This document shows positions 20,974-28,786 of a stretch of DNA of 33,643 bases, piece by piece. Under the pieces are notes generated by a model, which had not been told where the DNA came from, did no database searches, and saw nothing but the letters and a program-made list of their open reading frames with translations. The position numbers were made by a program, and so were the translations under genes. Source of the stretch: Verrucomicrobiales bacterium (GTDB lineage Bacteria > Verrucomicrobiota > Verrucomicrobiia > Methylacidiphilales > JAAUTS01); NCBI GenBank assembly GCA_031266335.1, contig JAISBF010000047.1, positions 1-33,643 of the forward strand. Direction: 5' to 3'. How positions within the stretch are numbered: position 1 is the first letter of the stretch; each line of letters starts with the position of its first letter.

Positions 20974-21948
20974 ATGAAAATCCTGGCCACTGGTAAATAC
21001 TTGCCCGCGCGAATTGTCCCCAATTCCTTTTTTGAAAAAACCCTTGAGACCTCCGACGATTGGATCTTCACCCGCAGCGGCATCAAGGAACGTCGCATCG
21101 CCAGCGACCGGGAAACCGCCACCTACATGGCCACCCAGTCCGCCCTCGACGCCCTGGCCAAGGCCGACCTCGCTGCCGGTGACCTGGGCATGATCATCGT
21201 CGGCACTTCCACCTCCGACTACGTGTTCCCCTCCGTCGCCTGCCAGGTGCAGGCCGCCATCGGGGCGCAACAGGCCGCCGCCTTTGACCTGCAAGCCGCC
21301 TGCACCGGATTCCTCTACTCCCTCATCCTCGCCAACCAATTCCTCAGCAGCGGCACCTGCCGGAACATCCTCGTCATCGGCGTGGACAAACTCTCCGCCA
21401 TCATCAACTGGCACGACCGCAGCACCGCCGTCCTGTTCGGCGACGGCGCCGGCGCCGCGGTCCTCCAGGCCAACCGCGGCCAGCACTGCCACGGCCGCCT
21501 CCTCGCCTTCGACCTGGGCGCTGACGGTCGCTACGAGAAAATCCTGTTCATGCCCAACGCCAACACCGCCAAGTCCAACGCCATCGACCTCAGCCACGGC
21601 GTCAGCATGTTCATGAGCGGCCAGGAAGTGTTCAAACACGCCGTCACCGCCATGGCCCAATCCGTGCAAAAAAGCCTGGCCACCGCGGGCCTGACGCTGG
21701 ACGACATCAAATGCGTCATCCCGCACCAGGCCAACCTGCGCATTGTCAAGGTGCTGGCCGACCGCCTGAAAATTCCCAAGGAAAAAGTATTCACCAACCT
21801 CGAACGCTACGGCAACATCAGCGCCGCCTGCATCCCCGTCGCCTTGAGCGAGGCGGAACAACACTACCAACTGCAACCTGGCGACAAAATCCTGATGGTG
21901 GCCTTCGGCGGCGGCCTGACCTGGGCTTCCGCCATCATGGAATGGTGA
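20974..21948 (+). CDS. fabH: Beta-ketoacyl-ACP synthase III
   Basis: A 324-residue condensing enzyme that starts fatty-acid synthesis by joining acetyl-CoA to malonyl-ACP. The catalytic triad is visible: Cys110 in DLQAACTGFLYSL, His in VIPHQANLRIVK, Asn in ERYGNISAACIPVAL. The N-terminal TSDDWIFTRSGIKERRIA and the closing GDKILMVAFGGGLTWASAIMEW are typical. It starts at ATG 20974. In many bacteria fabD, fabG and acpP follow; here the run ends at fabH with a long hairpin repeat, so the rest of the pathway must be elsewhere. The 682-codon minus-strand open frame across plsX and fabH is a shadow. Confidence 0.96.
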   Translation: MKILATGKYLPARIVPNSFFEKTLETSDDWIFTRSGIKERRIASDRETATYMATQSALDALAKADLAAGDLGMIIVGTSTSDYVFPSVACQVQAAIGAQQAAAFDLQAACTGFLYSLILANQFLSSGTCRNILVIGVDKLSAIINWHDRSTAVLFGDGAGAAVLQANRGQHCHGRLLAFDLGADGRYEKILFMPNANTAKSNAIDLSHGVSMFMSGQEVFKHAVTAMAQSVQKSLATAGLTLDDIKCVIPHQANLRIVKVLADRLKIPKEKVFTNLERYGNISAACIPVALSEAEQHYQLQPGDKILMVAFGGGLTWASAIMEW

Positions 21949-21955
21949 GCTTTTA

Positions 21956-22130
21956 GCTTCATTAACGCAAAGAGACAAAGAAACAAAGGCGCGAAGAATT
22001 TTTTACAGAGAGGACCTGGAGTTATTGGAGGGGGCCGTTGCTTGGAGCAAACCTTTCTCCAATAACTCCATGCTCTCTTTGTAAAAAAACTTTGTGTCTT
22101 TGTCCCTTCGCGCCTTTGCGTTAATGAAGC
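21956..22130. repeat. Long inverted repeat, TTCATTAACGCAAAG family (copy 1)
   Basis: Starts GCTTCATTAACGCAAAGAG and ends with its complement GCGTTAATGAAGC. Inside are second-order arms GGAGTTATTGGAG and CTCCAATAACTCC, so the 175-bp element folds into one long, interrupted hairpin. It starts 8 bp after the fabH stop and may terminate that operon. Related copies are at 22896 and 24279, and a fragment at 9718. Confidence 0.88.
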
Positions 22131-22173
22131 TCTTGACGGTTTCCCGCTTGCAGGTCACGGTCAGCGGGTTAAC

Positions 22174-22884
22174 ATGACCGGCATGTTGTTCTGGATTATC
22201 TTCATTGTCACCGCCGTCATCTCATTGGTCGCGGCGGCGCGGGTCAAGGCGGCGTTTCATCACTGGAGCCGGGTGCCGGCGGCCTCGGGCGAGACTGGCG
22301 CCGGCTGCGCGCGGCGCATCCTCAGCGCGGCGGGGATTCATGACGTGGACATTGTCGCGGGCAACTCGTTCCTCGGCGACCATTATGATCCGTTACACCG
22401 GCGGCTGGTGCTGTCGCCGGACAATTATCGCGGCGACTCCATCGCGGCGTTGGGCATCGCGGCGCACGAATGCGGACACGCTATCCAGCATCAAATTGCC
22501 TACGCGCCGCTGAAATGGCGCATGGCGTCGGTGGGCGCGACCACTTACGCGAACCAGATTGTCACCTGGCTGCCGCTGCTGTTCCTGTTCACCGGCGGCT
22601 TCGGGCATCACGCCTCGACCACCACTTACCTGCTCATCATGGCCTGCGGCTGGGGCGTCATCATGCTGTTCAACCTGGTGACGCTGCCGGTGGAGTTCGA
22701 CGCCTCGCGCCGCGCGGTGGTGATTCTGGACAAGATGAATTTCCTCGCCACGGACGAGGAGCGGGCGGGCGTAAAAAAAGTGCTGACCACGGCGGGCTGG
22801 ACCTACGTGGCGGCGTTCATCACCTCATTACTCTACACCCTGTATTATCTGCTGCCGCTGCTGCTGGGCAACCGGCGGAATTAA
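22174..22884 (+). CDS. YugP-type neutral zinc metallopeptidase
   Basis: A 236-residue membrane protein of the Zn_peptidase_2 (YugP) family. The first segment MTGMLFWIIFIVTAVISLVA anchors it. The region before the metal site, NSFLGDHYDPLHRRLVLSP, matches the family's conserved DHYDP block. The zinc-binding motif AAHECGHAIQHQ (HExxH-type variant with Glu-Cys-Gly between the His residues) is at about residues 97-108, followed by VTLPVEFDASRRA, which supplies a further Glu. Two more membrane segments lie in between, and one near the C-terminus. Substrate and role are unknown for most of the family. It is a single gene bracketed by two long hairpin repeats. Confidence 0.88.
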   Translation: MTGMLFWIIFIVTAVISLVAAARVKAAFHHWSRVPAASGETGAGCARRILSAAGIHDVDIVAGNSFLGDHYDPLHRRLVLSPDNYRGDSIAALGIAAHECGHAIQHQIAYAPLKWRMASVGATTYANQIVTWLPLLFLFTGGFGHHASTTTYLLIMACGWGVIMLFNLVTLPVEFDASRRAVVILDKMNFLATDEERAGVKKVLTTAGWTYVAAFITSLLYTLYYLLPLLLGNRRN

Positions 22885-22895
22885 CCGCGGCTATA

Positions 22896-23012
22896 GCTTC
22901 ATTAACGCAAAGAGACAAAGGAGCAAAGGCACAAAGGTTTTTTGTTAATTAAAAACCAAATCCAAAAAAAACTTCGCGCCTTTGTCCCTTTGTGTCTTTG
23001 CGTTAATGAAGC
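22896..23012. repeat. Long inverted repeat, TTCATTAACGCAAAG family (copy 2)
   Basis: Arms GCTTCATTAACGCAAAGAG at the left end and TCTTTGCGTTAATGAAGC at the right end enclose AAAGGCACAAAGG and CGCCTTTGTCCC. Length is 117 bp; the inner GGAGTTATTGGAG core of copy 1 is missing. It fills the gap between the convergent YugP-like and antiporter genes and ends directly at the antiporter stop codon, so it is a plausible two-way terminator. Confidence 0.88.
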
Positions 23013-24260
23013 TTAAAGAAACAACCAACCGATCAGTATCAGCGTCGGCAACAAGATGGGCAGCGCATACTGCCAGATGTATTGCGCGAAGCCGGGGACG
23101 CGGACGCCGGCGTGCTCGGCGATGGCTTTGACCATGAAGTTCGGGCCGTTGCCGATGTAGGTCAGCGCGCCGAAAAAGACGGCGCCGAGCGAGATGGCGA
23201 CGAGATATTCACCATGACCGGCGAGCAGGCCGCTGACGTTGACGCCGCGCAGTCCCTCGGCAGCGCTCAAAAAGGTGAGGTAAGTCGGCGCGTTGTCGAG
23301 CACGCCGCTGAGGATGCCGCTGGCAAAGTAGAACGTCAGCGGCGAGCCGAGGCCCAGGCCGGCGGCGTGCGCTTTCAAATAGGCCAGCGCGGGCATCATC
23401 GTGGCGAAAATGCCGGCGAACAGCCACGCGACTTCCCGGATCGGCTGGAAATTGAAGCCATTGGCGGCGCGCGTGGCGCGTGGCGTGGTGCAGTACGCGG
23501 CAGCGGCGGCGGCCACCATCAGCGCCTCCCGCCACGGCGAGGGCAGGAACACGGCGGCCAGAATCAGCGCCAGCCAGAGGAAGTTGCGCGCGCCGGTGAG
23601 TTGCCACGCTGCGCCACCGTCAGCGGGCGGCACGGCGCGGACCGCGGCCGGCGCGCGCCGGAAGTTCCGCCGGTCCAGCACCCAGAACACCGTCAGCAGC
23701 AGCGCCAACGCGCAGGCCCACGGTGCCAGCAGATGTTGCAACGGCCAGAAAAACGGCACGCCGCGCAGGTAGCCGAGGAACAGCGGCGGGTCGCCGACGG
23801 GAGTCAGGCAGCCGGCGATGTTGCTGACGGTGAAGATGAAGAACACGAGGTGCAGCGCGGTGACGCGGGGCTGGTTCATCCGCAGCCACGGGCGAATCAA
23901 CAGCATGGACGCGCCGGTGGTGCCGATGATATTGGCCAGCACGCTGCCGATGAGCAGGAAGACGACATTGCCGGCCGGCGTGGCCGTGCCGCGCCACGCG
24001 AGGTGGATGCCGCCGCTGACGATGAACAACGAGCCGATGAGGGCGATGAAGCTGGCGTATTCACGCGCGGCGCGCGCCACGGTCAGCGGGTCGCGCAGCG
24101 CGAGGAGATAATACCCCAGCGTAATGCCGCCCAGCCCCGCCGCCACGAGCGGGTAAAACTTTTCCCACCAGCGTTTGTTAACGAACGGCATGATGGCGAT
24201 GGACAACAGCAGCGCCGCGAAGGGCAGCAACATCCACGGGTTGGGGTCGATTGGCATCAC
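23013..24260 (-). CDS. Sodium:proton antiporter-like membrane protein (NhaD/CitMHS type)
   Basis: A 415-residue inner-membrane transporter of the ion transporter superfamily with about twelve hydrophobic segments. Recognisable blocks are IAIMPFVNKRWWEKFYPLVA, FIVSGGIHLAWRG, LIGSVLANIIGTTGASMLLIRP, FTVSNIAGCLTPVGDPPLFLGY (the conserved cation-site region of the family) and SGVLDNAPTYLTF, with NGPNFMVKAIAEHAG near the end. These match the group annotated as sodium:proton antiporters and related to NhaD and CitMHS. The substrate (Na+/H+, citrate or arsenite-type) is not certain from sequence. ATG at 24260 or 24257 can start it. Both ends are bracketed by long hairpin repeats. Confidence 0.85.
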   Translation of the reverse strand: MMPIDPNPWMLLPFAALLLSIAIMPFVNKRWWEKFYPLVAAGLGGITLGYYLLALRDPLTVARAAREYASFIALIGSLFIVSGGIHLAWRGTATPAGNVVFLLIGSVLANIIGTTGASMLLIRPWLRMNQPRVTALHLVFFIFTVSNIAGCLTPVGDPPLFLGYLRGVPFFWPLQHLLAPWACALALLLTVFWVLDRRNFRRAPAAVRAVPPADGGAAWQLTGARNFLWLALILAAVFLPSPWREALMVAAAAAAYCTTPRATRAANGFNFQPIREVAWLFAGIFATMMPALAYLKAHAAGLGLGSPLTFYFASGILSGVLDNAPTYLTFLSAAEGLRGVNVSGLLAGHGEYLVAISLGAVFFGALTYIGNGPNFMVKAIAEHAGVRVPGFAQYIWQYALPILLPTLILIGWLFL

Positions 24261-24278
24261 GGCCTACTGTAACGCTTA

Positions 24279-24440
24279 GCTTCATTAACGCAAAGACGCA
24301 AAGGCGCGAAGATTTTTTACAAGAAGGACATGGAGTTATTGGAGGCAGGTTTGCTTCAATCAATAGCCTCCCTCCAATTCCTCCATGTTCTCCCTGTAAA
24401 AAAAATTCTTTGCCCCTTTGCGCCTTTGCGTTACTGCGGC
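24279..24440. repeat. Long inverted repeat, TTCATTAACGCAAAG family (copy 3)
   Basis: The left arm GCTTCATTAACGCAAAGACG and right arm CGCCTTTGCGTTACTGCGGC are slightly diverged at the very ends. The inner arms GGACATGGAGTTATTGGAGG and CCTCCAATTCCTCCATGTTC are as in copy 1. It sits between recF (stop at 24440) and the antiporter gene, both on the minus strand, and could terminate recF transcription. Confidence 0.86.
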
Positions 24441-25489
24441 TAAAAGAGAAATTCCGTTGCCGCTGACGTTGCGCTGATGTCGTCGCGCTGGGTGGCGGCG
24501 TAGAAGAGTTGGGCGTCGGCGGCAAGGAGGCGCCAGAACTTTTGCCGGCGGCCGGCGTCGAGGTCGGTCAGGGCGTCGTCAATCAGCAACAGCGGCCAGC
24601 GGCCGGTGTGCGCCTGGATTAGCCGCGCTTCCAGCAGCCGCAACGCCAGCGCCGCGCTTTTCACCTGCCCCTCGGAGCCGAAGTCGCGCAACGGTTGGCC
24701 GCGCAACGCCAGCGTCCAGTCGTCGCGGTGCGGGCCGAGCAGCGCCGTGCCGCGCTCGCGCTCGCGCCGCCACAACTCGTCGCGCGCCAGCTCCAGGCCG
24801 CGCGGGATTTGCGGCGCGAAGGTCAGCGTCAGCGCCTCGTCCGCGCCCGCCAACCCGGTGTAAAATTCCGCCAGCAGCGGCGCCGCCTGCGCGGTGAACT
24901 CGACCCGCTGACGGTGAATGCCGTCGCTGAGCGCGGCCAGTTGCGCGGTCAGCGCCGACCACAACTCGCGGTCGGGCCGCGGGCCGCGCAACAGCGCGTT
25001 CTTTTGCCGCAGCAACAGTTGCGCGCGTTGTATCTCGCCGAGGTACGGCGGTTGCGCGGCGGCGAGCAAGCCGTCGGCCCACTGACGGCGCGACTGGCCG
25101 CCGCCGCTGACGATGTCACGGTCGCGGTTCTGGAACACCACCGCCGGCGCGCGGCCCCAGAACTCGCGGACGCTGAGATGGTCCCGACCGTCAGCGGCGA
25201 GGTTGCGCCGCGCCGGTGACCATTCGACTTTCAACCGCTGCCGCTGACCGTCGGCGTCCGCGAACACGCCGCTGATGCCGAAGTTTTCCGCGCCCCAGCG
25301 CGCCAGCTCGCGCGGCTGCCGGGTGCGGAAGGAGCGGCAGCGGGAGAGAAAGTACACCGCCTCCAGCACCGAGGTCTTGCCCCGGCCGTTGGGGCCGAGC
25401 AGCAGGTTGCAGCCGGTGAAGCCCTCCAGCTTTAACTCCGCGTGGCAGCGGAAATTTTGCAACGTGAGCGCGGTCAGCATCAGCGGCAT
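24440..25489 (-). CDS. recF: DNA replication and repair protein RecF
   Basis: A 349-residue SMC-like ATPase that helps RecA load at gapped DNA. It begins with the RecF-type start LTALTLQNFRCHAELKL, then Walker A LLGPNGRGKTSVLEAVYFLS, RSFRTRQPRELARWG, the middle VVFQNRDRDIVSGGG, ABC-type signature SEGQVKSAALALRLLEA, and Walker B PLLLIDDALTDLDAGRR. ATG 25489 or 25480 fits the family; the open frame extends 48 codons further, but that part overlaps the promoter region of the divergent dedA gene and has no homology. It is far from dnaA/dnaN as seen here. Four or more copies of the over-represented GCTGACGGT-like motif fall in or near this gene. Confidence 0.93.
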   Translation of the reverse strand: MPLMLTALTLQNFRCHAELKLEGFTGCNLLLGPNGRGKTSVLEAVYFLSRCRSFRTRQPRELARWGAENFGISGVFADADGQRQRLKVEWSPARRNLAADGRDHLSVREFWGRAPAVVFQNRDRDIVSGGGQSRRQWADGLLAAAQPPYLGEIQRAQLLLRQKNALLRGPRPDRELWSALTAQLAALSDGIHRQRVEFTAQAAPLLAEFYTGLAGADEALTLTFAPQIPRGLELARDELWRRERERGTALLGPHRDDWTLALRGQPLRDFGSEGQVKSAALALRLLEARLIQAHTGRWPLLLIDDALTDLDAGRRQKFWRLLAADAQLFYAATQRDDISATSAATEFLF

Positions 25490-25607
25490 GATAGCAAGCC
25501 GGGGCGCGGAGGAAAGGCGCTTCGCCGGGCGGCGGTTTTTTTCCGGCGGGCCGCGCGCATGGGACTTGAACCGCGCGCCGGCGCCGGTTAAGGTGGCGGG
25601 CTGCCTT

Positions 25608-26243
25608 ATGCACCAACTCATCGACAGCCTCATGCATCTCGACCGCCAGCTGGAAACCTACGCGCACCAGTACGGGGTGTGGATTTACGCCATCCTGTTC
25701 CTGATTGTGTTCTGCGAGACGGGACTGGTGGTGATGCCGTTCCTGCCGGGCGACTCCATGCTGTTCGCGGTCGGCGCGCTGGCGGCGGCGGGGGTGCTGC
25801 ACATCTGGGTCGCCGTGCCGCTGTTCGTGGTGGCCTCCTCGTGCGGGGATAATACCAACTATTGGATCGGTCGCTGGATCGGCCCGCGCGCGTTCCATTT
25901 TCCCAAGTCGCTGATCTTCAACCCGGCGTATTTGCAAAAAGCGCACCAGTTTTACCAACGTTACGGCTCGCGGATGATGGCGTTCAGCCGCTTCCTGCCG
26001 ATACTCCGCACCTTCGCGCCGTTCGCGGCGGGGGTGGCGGCGATGGACTACCGCAAGTTCCTGCTGTTCGACAGCATCGGCGCGCTGAGCTGGGGCAGTT
26101 CCATCACGCTGCTGGGCTACTGGTTCGGCAACCACGCGGTGGTGCGGAAAAATTTCTCGCTGGTGATCGTCGGCATCATCGTCATCTCGCTGCTGCCGGT
26201 GGGGATCGAGGCGTTGCGCGCGTGGCTGGCGCGCCGCCGCTGA
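25608..26243 (+). CDS. DedA family (VTT domain) membrane protein
   Basis: A 211-residue inner-membrane protein. Family blocks are YAILFLIVFCETGLVVMPFLPGDSML (the E..L...P.PGE/D motif), ASSCGDNTNYWIGRWIG, and FYQRYGSRMMAFSRFLPILRTFAPFAAGVAAM, the conserved F.RF.P..R...P..AG motif. Several membrane segments and a basic C-terminus (RAWLARRR) follow. DedA/VTT proteins act in lipid carrier recycling and membrane homeostasis. The start ATG 25608 is chosen because the conserved N-terminus begins there; the frame is open 111 codons further up, across the recF start, without homology. It is divergent from recF with a 118-bp gap. Confidence 0.9.
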   Translation: MHQLIDSLMHLDRQLETYAHQYGVWIYAILFLIVFCETGLVVMPFLPGDSMLFAVGALAAAGVLHIWVAVPLFVVASSCGDNTNYWIGRWIGPRAFHFPKSLIFNPAYLQKAHQFYQRYGSRMMAFSRFLPILRTFAPFAAGVAAMDYRKFLLFDSIGALSWGSSITLLGYWFGNHAVVRKNFSLVIVGIIVISLLPVGIEALRAWLARRR

Positions 26244-26272
26244 CCGTGGTGGCGCCGCCGGCGCGGGCGGCG

Positions 26273-26294
26273 ACCCGGCGCGCCGCCGCCGGGT
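26273..26294. terminator. GC-rich hairpin after dedA
   Basis: ACCCGGCG (26273-26280) and CGCCGGGT (26287-26294) form a perfect 8-bp stem with a 6-base loop, 29 bp after the dedA stop. No T run follows, so its role as terminator is uncertain. Confidence 0.35.
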
Positions 26295-26351
26295 TGAGGC
26301 GACGGAATAAATCTAGTGGCGTTAACGCGCCAAATCGGCTAACATACCGAC

Positions 26352-26909
26352 ATGTGGCAATTCTTTAGAAACCTCCTGATCGCGGCCGTGTTGATTGGCT
26401 TGGGCTGCGTGGTCTTCGCCAAATTCACCCAGCGGCTGCCGATTGACGCGCACCCGGATGAAAAGTTAAAGGACATGCTGTGGACGATTCTCGGCGTCGG
26501 GTTTCTCGCGGTGGGCGCGGCGGTGTTGCTGTGGCCGCTGGCGGGGACGGTGGGTTCTTACTTCGAGTCGTTGTTCGGCGGGGGCGGCGCGACGGCGGAC
26601 GCGCCGCCGATGTACAAGCTCGCGGCCTGGCTGGCGGAGCAGGGCCGGTACGGCGAAGCGCTGACGGAGTACCAGAAAATCACCAAGCGCAGCCGCCGCG
26701 CCACGGTGGCCTACGAGGGGCAGTTGTACGTGCTGATTCACGCCATGGGCATGGGCGCCGACCTGCCCGCCGTGCAGAAGTTGCTGGCCACCGCGCGCAA
26801 GCGGGTGCCGGCGGAGGAATTGCCGCACCTGGACTGGTTCTACGAGCAACTGTTGGCCAATAATCCCGAAGTCTGCGCCCACCCGCCGCGCGTCGCGGAA
26901 GTCGAGTGA
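26352..26909 (+). CDS. Small membrane protein with TPR-like C-terminal part, unknown function
   Basis: A 185-residue protein that I do not recognise. It has two membrane segments at about residues 7-25 (LLIAAVLIGLGCVVFA) and 43-66 (LWTILGVGFLAVGAAVLLWP). A Gly-rich linker (FGGGGATADAPP) leads into a helical soluble part, YKLAAWLAEQGRYGEALTEYQKITKRSRRATVAYEGQLYVL, whose AxxxxxxGRYxEALxxYxK spacing looks like a single TPR-type repeat. The segment around LLATARKRVPAEELPHLDWFYEQLL could be a second helical pair. It stands alone between dedA and the DUF1015 gene and is followed by a good terminator hairpin. Proteins of this layout often assemble envelope complexes, but that is only a guess. Confidence 0.7.
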   Translation: MWQFFRNLLIAAVLIGLGCVVFAKFTQRLPIDAHPDEKLKDMLWTILGVGFLAVGAAVLLWPLAGTVGSYFESLFGGGGATADAPPMYKLAAWLAEQGRYGEALTEYQKITKRSRRATVAYEGQLYVLIHAMGMGADLPAVQKLLATARKRVPAEELPHLDWFYEQLLANNPEVCAHPPRVAEVE

Positions 26910-26917
26910 GGCAACGG

Positions 26918-26947
26918 GCCGCCGGCGGAAAGTTGCCGGCGGCGGCG
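26918..26947 (+). terminator. Intrinsic terminator-like hairpin
   Basis: GCCGCCGGC (26918-26926) and GCCGGCGGC (26935-26943) form a perfect 9-bp stem with an 8-base loop, followed by GGCGTTTTCC. It begins 9 bp after the stop of the preceding small membrane protein gene. The T run is short, so efficiency is unclear. Confidence 0.6.
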
Positions 26948-26989
26948 TTTTCCGCTTTCCCCGCGCCGATTTTTTCCTAGCGTTAACCG

Positions 26990-28207
26990 ATGCAGATCCG
27001 TGCTTTTCAGGGCTGGCGCCCGCCCGTCGAACTGGCCGCCAAGGTCGCTTGCGTGCCGTATGATGTCATCAACAGCGCCGAGGCCGCGCAACTGGCCGCG
27101 GGCAATCCCGACAGTTTGCTGCATGTCATCCGACCGGAAATCGACCTGCCCGCCGGCACCGATTTGCACGCCCCGGCGGTCTATGCGCGGGCGGCGGCAA
27201 ATTTCCGGGACTTCCAGGCGCGCGGGGTGTTGCGCCGCGAGTCCGCGCCGGTGCTCTTCTTGTACCGACTCCGCCACGGCGCGCACGAGCAGACCGGCGT
27301 GACCGCGGTGTTCCACACCGATGACTACAACCGCGACATCATCAAGAAGCACGAGAAGACCCGCCGGGACAAGGAGGACGACCGCACGCGCATCACGCAC
27401 GAGTTGAGCGCGAATCCGGAGCCGGTGTTCCTGACCTACCGGGACGCGCCGGAGATTGACGCGCTGGTCGCCGCCACCGTCAGCGGCGCGCCGTTGTACG
27501 ACTTCACCGCGCCCGACGGCGTCCGGCACACCGTCTGGCGCGTCGCGGACAGCGAACCGTTCGTCCGCGCCTTCGCCACCGTGCCGCGCGGCTATGTCGC
27601 TGACGGTCATCACCGCAGCGCCAGCGCGGCGCGCGTCGGGCAAGAACGCCGGGCCGCCAACCCCGCGCACAGCGGCGCGGAGGATTACAACTGGTTCCTC
27701 GCCACGATTTTCCCCGCCTCGCAACTGCAAGTGCTGCCCTATAATCGCGTGGTGGCTGATTTGCACGGGCTGACGGTCAACGAGTTCCTCGCCGCGGTGG
27801 GCCGCCGCTTCACCGTCAGCGCCAACGCCGCGCCGGCGCCGACCGCGCCCGCGCACGTGAGCATGTATCTCAACGGCCAGTGGCACGGGTTGAGTTGGAC
27901 GCCGGACGCCGCCGCCGACCCGGTGGCGCGCCTCGATGTCAGCGTGTTGCAAAACCGACTGCTCGCCCCCGTGCTCGGCATTGACGACCCGCGCGCCAGT
28001 CAGCGCATCGACTTTGTCGGCGGCAGTCGCGGCACCGACGAGTTGGCGCGGCGGGTGGACGGCGGCGCGGCGGCGGTGGCGTTTTCAATGTTCCCGGTGA
28101 CGGTGCGGCAGTTGATGGACATCGCCGACGCGGGCCAAATCATGCCGCCGAAGAGCACCTGGTTTGAGCCGAAGTTGCGTTCGGGGCTGTTCGTGCATAC
28201 CTTTTAA
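26990..28207 (+). CDS. DUF1015 family protein
   Basis: A 405-residue soluble protein of the DUF1015 family. The N-terminus IRAFQGWRPP is followed by KVACVPYDVINSAEA, matching the family's RP....A..V..pPYDV pattern. Then YRLRHGAHEQTGVTAVFHTDDYN, IIKKHEKTRRDKEDDRT and the hallmark YVADGHHRSASAARV at about residues 201-215, with QLQVLPYNRVVADL and a C-terminal ISMFPVTV.QLMDIADAG block ending in PPKSTWFEPKL. The DGHHR motif is shared with ParB/Srx-fold kinases such as SerK and SbnI, so a serine- or nucleotide-related activity is possible. I do not claim one. In many genomes the gene sits by serA/serC; here it does not. It carries three copies of the over-represented motif. Confidence 0.88.
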   Translation: MQIRAFQGWRPPVELAAKVACVPYDVINSAEAAQLAAGNPDSLLHVIRPEIDLPAGTDLHAPAVYARAAANFRDFQARGVLRRESAPVLFLYRLRHGAHEQTGVTAVFHTDDYNRDIIKKHEKTRRDKEDDRTRITHELSANPEPVFLTYRDAPEIDALVAATVSGAPLYDFTAPDGVRHTVWRVADSEPFVRAFATVPRGYVADGHHRSASAARVGQERRAANPAHSGAEDYNWFLATIFPASQLQVLPYNRVVADLHGLTVNEFLAAVGRRFTVSANAAPAPTAPAHVSMYLNGQWHGLSWTPDAAADPVARLDVSVLQNRLLAPVLGIDDPRASQRIDFVGGSRGTDELARRVDGGAAAVAFSMFPVTVRQLMDIADAGQIMPPKSTWFEPKLRSGLFVHTF

Positions 28208-28210
28208 AAT

Positions 28211-28765
28211 TCACCGCGGAGACGCGGAGGCGCGGAGAGCGCGTTGTTACTGCTTTTTATTCACCACGAAGTCACTAAGGCACGAAGGATTTTTGTTTGT
28301 TAACCTTCGTGCCTTGGTGTCTTGGTGGTGCAAATGCTTTTGCCACTTCTGACGTGTCGGAACCCAGCAATGCAAATGCTTTTGCCACCTCCGACATGTC
28401 GGAACCCATAAATGCAAATGCTTTTGCCACCTTCGACACGTCGGAACCCATAAATGCAAATGCTTTTGCCACCTTCGACACGTCGGAACCCATAAATGCA
28501 AATGCTTTTGCCACCTTCGACACGGCGGAACCCATGAAAGCAAATGCTTTTGCCACCTTGACACCGGTAAAGGTCATAAAAGCAAATGCTTTTGCCACCT
28601 TGACACGGCGAGGGACGGGAAAATGACTGTTTTATTCACCACCAAGTCACGAAGGCACGAAGTTTTTTAAAAATAAGTGCCGCTCTCCGCGTCTCCGCGC
28701 CTCTGCGGTTAAAAAAACTGCCGCCCTTTGTGCCTTAGTGTCTTCGTGGTGAATAAAACGGTCTC
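28211..28765. repeat. Composite repeat region with nested inverted CACCACGAAG elements
   Basis: CACCGCGGAGACGCGGAGG (from 28212) pairs with CTCCGCGTCTCCGCGCCTC (from 28685). Within and beyond these lie CACCACGAAGTCACTAAGG (28261) with its partner CCTTCGTGCCTTGGTGTC (28304-28323), and CACCACCAAGTCACGAAGG (28638) with CTTAGTGTCTTCGTGGTG (about 28733-28752). The 42-bp array C is inserted in the middle. The region fills the whole 579-bp gap between the DUF1015 gene and nagZ (convergent), and I see no gene in it. Confidence 0.8.
28329..28625. repeat. 42-bp tandem repeat array C
   Basis: Seven units starting near 28329, 28371, 28413, 28455, 28497, 28539 and 28581, each with GCAAATGCTTTTGCCACC followed by a CGACANGTCG palindrome and GGAACCCATAAA; the last two units are diverged. 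Each unit has two short hairpins (GCAAA-TGCT-TTTGC and CGAC-AC-GTCG). Because 42 is 14 codons, three overlapping frames are open (for instance KVAKAFAFMGSDVS repeats on the minus strand), none with a convincing gene structure. Spacing, palindrome position and the GGAACCC block match array A. Confidence 0.92.
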
Positions 28766-28786
28766 CCCCCGAAGCGCGGCGCCGTG

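Noticed and set aside
19930-21978. 682-codon minus-strand ORF opposite plsX and fabH
   Set aside because: It is antisense to two fully conserved genes and rich in Gly/Ala/Val/Asp without domain pattern.
25275-25607. N-terminal extension of the DedA protein
   Set aside because: The extra 111 codons lie antisense to the recF start and have no DedA similarity; ATG 25608 gives the family N-terminus.
25490-25633. N-terminal extension of RecF
   Set aside because: RecF homology begins at LTALTLQNFRC; the extra 48 codons overlap the divergent upstream region.
28329-28625. CRISPR array
   Set aside because: Units are contiguous 42-bp tandem copies with no unique spacers and no cas genes nearby.
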